Of a DNA stretch of 64,000 bases, positions 60,392 to 64,000 are shown piece by piece; position 1 is the first letter of the stretch; each line of letters begins with the position of its first letter. The notes below the pieces were generated by a model. That model saw only the letters and a program-made list of their open reading frames with translations, was not told where the DNA came from and made no database searches. Origin of the DNA: Nyssa sinensis (Eukaryota > Streptophyta > Magnoliopsida > Cornales > Nyssaceae); assembly GCA_008638375.1 (NCBI GenBank), contig CM018051.1, positions 41,948,177 through 42,012,176 on the forward strand, in the 5' to 3' direction. A program made the position numbers and the translations under genes.

Positions 60392-62284
60392 CTGCTGTCG
60401 ACATTGGAAAACAAATACATCGGTCAGAAAACTTAATTGGCTTACTGTAGTGCCATTTGATGCTGCCTATACTTCAAAAGACTTCTACTGATAAGACTGT
60501 TCAACAGAGTGATAAACAAAGTGCAGGGATCATTAGACTGAAGAACCAAAACACATTTCACTGGGCAGAGGAACTAGATCAACTAGAGAACATTTTTTAA
60601 AAAGAAATTCTGAAATGATAGATAGGTTTTCATAAAACAAAACCAAGATTAGCATATCATTGTGCACTAGTAAACATATTACTCGAAAACTAGCCTCGAC
60701 GTATATCATGGATAGGGATAGTGATGGGCAGTGGTAGATCCAGAAATCATGCCCCACAAGGGGTTGAGAGTAAAAGTACAATCCCCCTCCTTCTTAATCC
60801 ACCATAGGTAATGGGACAGGTTTGGCCACCCCTCTCCAGATCCAACCCATTAGAGAAAACTACTCTGCAGATCCGTCTCAAAACAGTGTTGAGGTGCGAT
60901 ATTGACATGAGCCAGGAAGGAGGAGATCAGGGCTAATAGACTAGGTGTGGAAACCAAAACAAACACAGCAAACAAAGGAAAAACCATCTCTACCCGATTA
61001 ATTAAGAAATTTGGAGTTAATCTTGACAAGTCTCATCAAATAAATATAAAAACAGGGATATGCAGACACTTCAGCAATTAGGTTTTGCATTGTAAAAGCA
61101 CAAGAAAGGAGAAGGCATGGAAGCACAATAACCACAATTCGCTCCCCCCTAGCAATTCGCGAATTGGATTGCACAATCTCGATTGTGGATCATTCGCAAT
61201 TTGAAACGCAAGATTTAGTGTTCCAATCGAAAATATCAAAAGTCCCCAAAAAATCATGCATTTAACAAGAAAGTACATACATACATCGTTAGATTTTTTA
61301 TTTTATAATGGCTTAGATTCATTAAAATTTTTCCAGTACACTTATATATATTAATTTTATTTAGGTAAATTACACTGACCTCTCCTCAGGTTTCTGAAAA
61401 ATACACTAACCTCCCCCGAGATTTCTAACAAAGCGAATGCCAAAAGCACTTCTTGGTAAGGTAATTTTAAATCTGCTTCAGCAAGAACTCTACTTAAAAA
61501 GCACTTGACTAGAAGTTAGTGCACCACCTAACAGAGCCTGAATTGTTTAGACATCAGATTATCAGTATCAATATGAATGCTCATTTTTGTTTTGCAAGGC
61601 CATCAAGCAGGCATGGAATGATCAACTTACATATTAATAAAATTAAAAAAAGAAAACCCTAATCCAAAAAAGGAAGAATAACTTTGTATTCAACACTTAA
61701 TGGCCACGGTAACATTTACCGGGAGAATCTGACAATGTCAAGGCAGCACCTATGAGGACTGCAGCAACGGTGAGGTGTGGAGACCATGAGAAAGAGATCG
61801 GGTGGTGCTGTGAGAGATTAAGGGGATTTCTTTATATAGCACAGGGCAATAAACCCAACAGGGATATTTTAGAACGATGTCAATAGGGATATTTTAGTAA
61901 ACTAAAAATACAAGCAGGGCAGGATAGGGACCCTTAAACCCAACCCCTAAACCTTACTTGGGCAAAGCTCCTCCCCAAGCCTGCCCCAATAGGGGCAGGG
62001 CAGGTACTCAACTTTGTTGGAAAAATTTCCATCCCTAGTAACGTTTCTGACTAAAGTAGCCCTATATACAATCTACAAGGATTTCTATATTCTAAGGACA
62101 CAGAAAAGCCCACAAAGTCAGTCATCAAGCTTATAGTAGTACCTATTTCAGAAATTCAACAAAGCCAGTTTGAGCTAAGAGAAAAAGGAAAATGTCAAAT
62201 GGCTGTTCAAACCACAGGAATTCTCCCAGTGTAACAGCAATTGAAGGAAATGAGAGATGTCAGGTTAAACAAACTGTCACTCAC
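60392..62284 (-). other. Large last intron of the GAUT7-like gene (1893 bp)
   Basis: Bounded by donor GAG|GTGAGT and acceptor CAG|CTC on the minus strand. It contains transposon-like pieces: near 60715-60870 (GGTAGATCCAGAAATCATGC and a CCCCTCTCCAGATCC stretch) and near 61915-62040 (runs of CCCCAAGCCTGCCCC/GGGGCAGGGCAGGTA and CCATCCCTAGTA), the latter of the hAT-like small-element style. These explain its length. Confidence 0.6.
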
Positions 62285-62830
62285 CTCCTGTACCAATCTC
62301 TGGAAGGTTTCAGTAAGATCTCGCTCTCTCCACCTTACTAAATCAACAATATTCAATCCAGACATCCAAGCACAAGAATTTCCATCAAAGCTGTTCTCAC
62401 CCAGATAATTTTTCAGCTGACTCAACCTTACTGTGCAGAACTGCACAGCACCAATCACTTTCCCATCCATGTCATGGCTCCATAGGGCTGACAAGTCTCG
62501 TTGGACAATAATGTCATCATCCAAAACCACCACTTTATCCAAAGTCTGAAATATTTTGGGAAGGAGATGGTGTGAATGAGAAAAAACAGATATGTATTCC
62601 GTTTTAATTGGGATCATAGACGGTTTATCAAAACCACCAAAAGAAACACGAAATTCCTCTGGCAAAGACAGATGTAACATAGTAGTGTTATCATGGTCTT
62701 TCAAATTAAGATCTTCAATGTTCAACACTTGAACTATTGCTTCCTTATAAGTATTTCTGAAAAACCATAACTTCATGGCAAAGTAATTCTGTCCATCCGT
62801 CAAAACATGAAAAACCTGATTTCCACTTTC
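62285..62830 (-). CDS. GAUT7: GAUT7-like galacturonosyltransferase, catalytic-core exon
   Basis: This exon encodes 182 residues (acceptor TTTCAG|GAAAGTGG, donor GAG|GTGAGT, both phase 0). It starts ESGNQVFHVLTDGQNYFAMK and holds FFRNTYKEA, LSLPEEFRVSF, TEYISVFSHSHHLLP and the GT8 metal-binding VVVLDDDIIVQRDLSALW, then VGAVQFCTVRL-like sequence, LGENSF, NSCAWMSGLN and LVRWRERDLTETF. In Arabidopsis GAUT7 retains GAUT1 in the Golgi, and the pair transfers galacturonic acid from UDP-GalA to homogalacturonan; GAUT7 itself shows little or no activity although the DDD triad is kept. The same role is inferred here. Confidence 0.95.
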
Positions 62831-62930
62831 CTGAAACATTACAGGAAAACCAATCAGTGTCATTGACAGAACTAAAGAAAATTTTACACTCAGAAAAGTT
62901 AATGTGCATAATAGAATGTACAGAACATAC

Positions 62931-63320
62931 TTTTGCATGCATTACAGTTGAGTTAATTACTACAGAGGACGCAAGTACATTGTTGGAGAATATGACATAG
63001 TGGTGCAATGCTGGATTCAAATATTTCTCCACCAGTGACTGCTCCAGATAGAGTGAAGGAGATCTGAAATATTCCACAGTTAATCGCATTGAAAGACAGT
63101 GAAGACTCTTTGGTATAGTTTGGACTGCAAGTTGGTAGAGAAAGGCACTCTGCTTCGTGTGGAAGTTTGCTTCATCCTCCGTCAGATCGACCAGTTGTCT
63201 CAATTTCTTGTCAACATTACTACAATCGACAGAAAGTGATTTTGCTCTGGCTAATGTAGCTTCCATCTTGCTTAGCTTCTTTTCAATCCTAATCAAGTAG
63301 GCAAAATCATGCTCAGAGTT
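62931..63320 (-). CDS. GAUT7: GAUT7-like galacturonosyltransferase, stem/N-terminal GT8 exon
   Basis: This exon encodes 130 residues in phase 0: acceptor CCCTAG|AACTCTGAG, donor GCAAAA|GTATGT, followed by a 100-nt intron (62831-62930). It reads IEKKLSKMEATLARAKSLSV, then LRQLVDLTEDEANFHTKQSA, FLYQLAVQTIPKSLHCLSMR, LTVEYF and NNVLASSVVINSTVMHAK. The first half is the coiled stem region and the second is the conserved entry to the GT8 fold. It is preceded by an intron. No Met is expected here: about 200 N-terminal residues (cytosolic tail, signal anchor, variable stem) are still missing, so the gene is partial in the window. The three exons together give 404 residues with no frameshift or internal stop. 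Confidence 0.93.
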
Positions 63321-64000
63321 CTAGGGATGATTTACAAAATTGGGCTGTTATAAAAGAATTTTGACGAAGAAGAATCCAAACATTGGTAAAATAAATGATT
63401 AGCATAATGACAACTTAGACATTTCATGCCAAGAGCACGAAGCACATATCAAAAAAGGGCACTGCGACAAGTGCCCAGAAACCGCACACATATACAAGCC
63501 ATGTCGAATCATGACTTGGATGGGTATCTAAACTCCTTTGCTTGAATTTTTTTCATCTACTTTGAATTCTCAGGTAGGGATGAATTTGTAATTAAATATA
63601 ACTAACCATGACTGGGGAAAAAATAATAAAAGAAAACAAAATTAAAGAAGAAAAAACCATTTCTAAAGTTAGCTTGTCGTTGATGCTGCAGGCTGAAGCA
63701 GCATGATACAATCTGAAACTCTGGAATAAACTGAATCTGATATCCCATAAAAATAAAAATAAAACGAAATTGAATCTGATACTGTCTTGCAATGCTGAAG
63801 GATAAGAAAAAATATCAGGAACATGTTTTCTTGGAATTTACAAGGGCAACACAGACCAATTAATGCACTAATGGAGGAGTGATTTGATCCAAGTTCGAGA
63901 TGCTAAAAGGACAAGAGAAATGCAAAAATAGCATGGATTTAGGCTATGAGCAGGGATGTGATTGCCTTGGATTTAACAGAAGATATGATTTTACTTTGAA
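63321..64000 (-). other. Upstream intron of the GAUT7-like gene, no exon recognised
   Basis: AT-rich, with short minus-strand frames but no text matching a GAUT7 N-terminal region. The 5' exons probably lie beyond the right edge, or are too short and variable to see here. Confidence 0.5.

Overview
The window looks like nuclear DNA of a seed plant, probably a woody eudicot; the species cannot be named from the sequence. It is AT-rich, intron-bearing, and dominated by layered retrotransposon remains (L1 and RTE LINEs, a Ty3/gypsy element with LTRs of about 3 kb, related solo LTRs of 3-4 kb, a very small TRIM, MITEs and a MULE). There are no bacterial-type operons, rRNA genes, tRNA genes or CRISPR arrays.

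Only one clearly functional host gene is visible. It is a GAUT7-like galacturonosyltransferase (GT8, pectin homogalacturonan synthesis) on the minus strand at the right end: three last exons at 60113-60391, 62285-62830 and 62931-63320, all in phase, with the 5' exons outside the window or not recognised. A weak two-exon candidate of unknown function lies at 21608-22168 (minus).

Layout, left to right. 0.56-1.43 kb: L1 LINE remnant. 1.95-2.88 kb: element with terminal inverted repeats, sister copy at 18.42-18.93 kb. 3.59-4.62 kb: broken RNA-dependent RNA polymerase of mitovirus type, its flank split by a 3.68-kb solo LTR (4829-8509, exact 5-bp target duplication). 8.77-9.39 kb: RTE LINE tail. 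10.8-12.65 kb: L1 remnant (minus) holding a complete 248-bp TRIM with 73-bp LTRs. 14.7-16.3 kb: diffuse LTR-like debris. 16.9-17.6 kb: tandemly duplicated L1 piece. 18.0-20.2 kb: RTE LINE split by the second TIR element. 20.6-22.9 kb: Copia-like LTR pieces and the weak gene candidate.

25.97-38.44 kb is one Ty3/gypsy element on the minus strand: 3' LTR, polypurine tract, a foreign LTR/PBS fragment replacing RNase H and integrase, reverse transcriptase, protease, zinc knuckles, gag, PBS, and a 5' LTR that was later split by another solo LTR (33611-36658, exact target duplication) and truncated at its far end. 38.4-46.6 kb holds two minus-strand genes of the DUF7745/plant-mobile-domain kind, both broken, with a 4.03-kb LTR (40064-44097) inserted among them and related palindromes upstream of both. 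47.03-47.49 kb is a tandem array with a unit of about 55 bp. 48.2-55.2 kb is a mosaic of LTR pieces in both orientations with a 531-bp foldback MITE at 49638-50168. 56.2-59.1 kb is a decayed MULE carrying MuDR-like and plant-mobile-domain fragments, with many copies of a short palindrome near both ends.

The order of nesting can be read directly from target duplications and interrupted frames, so the window records several successive insertion rounds beside one conserved cell-wall gene.
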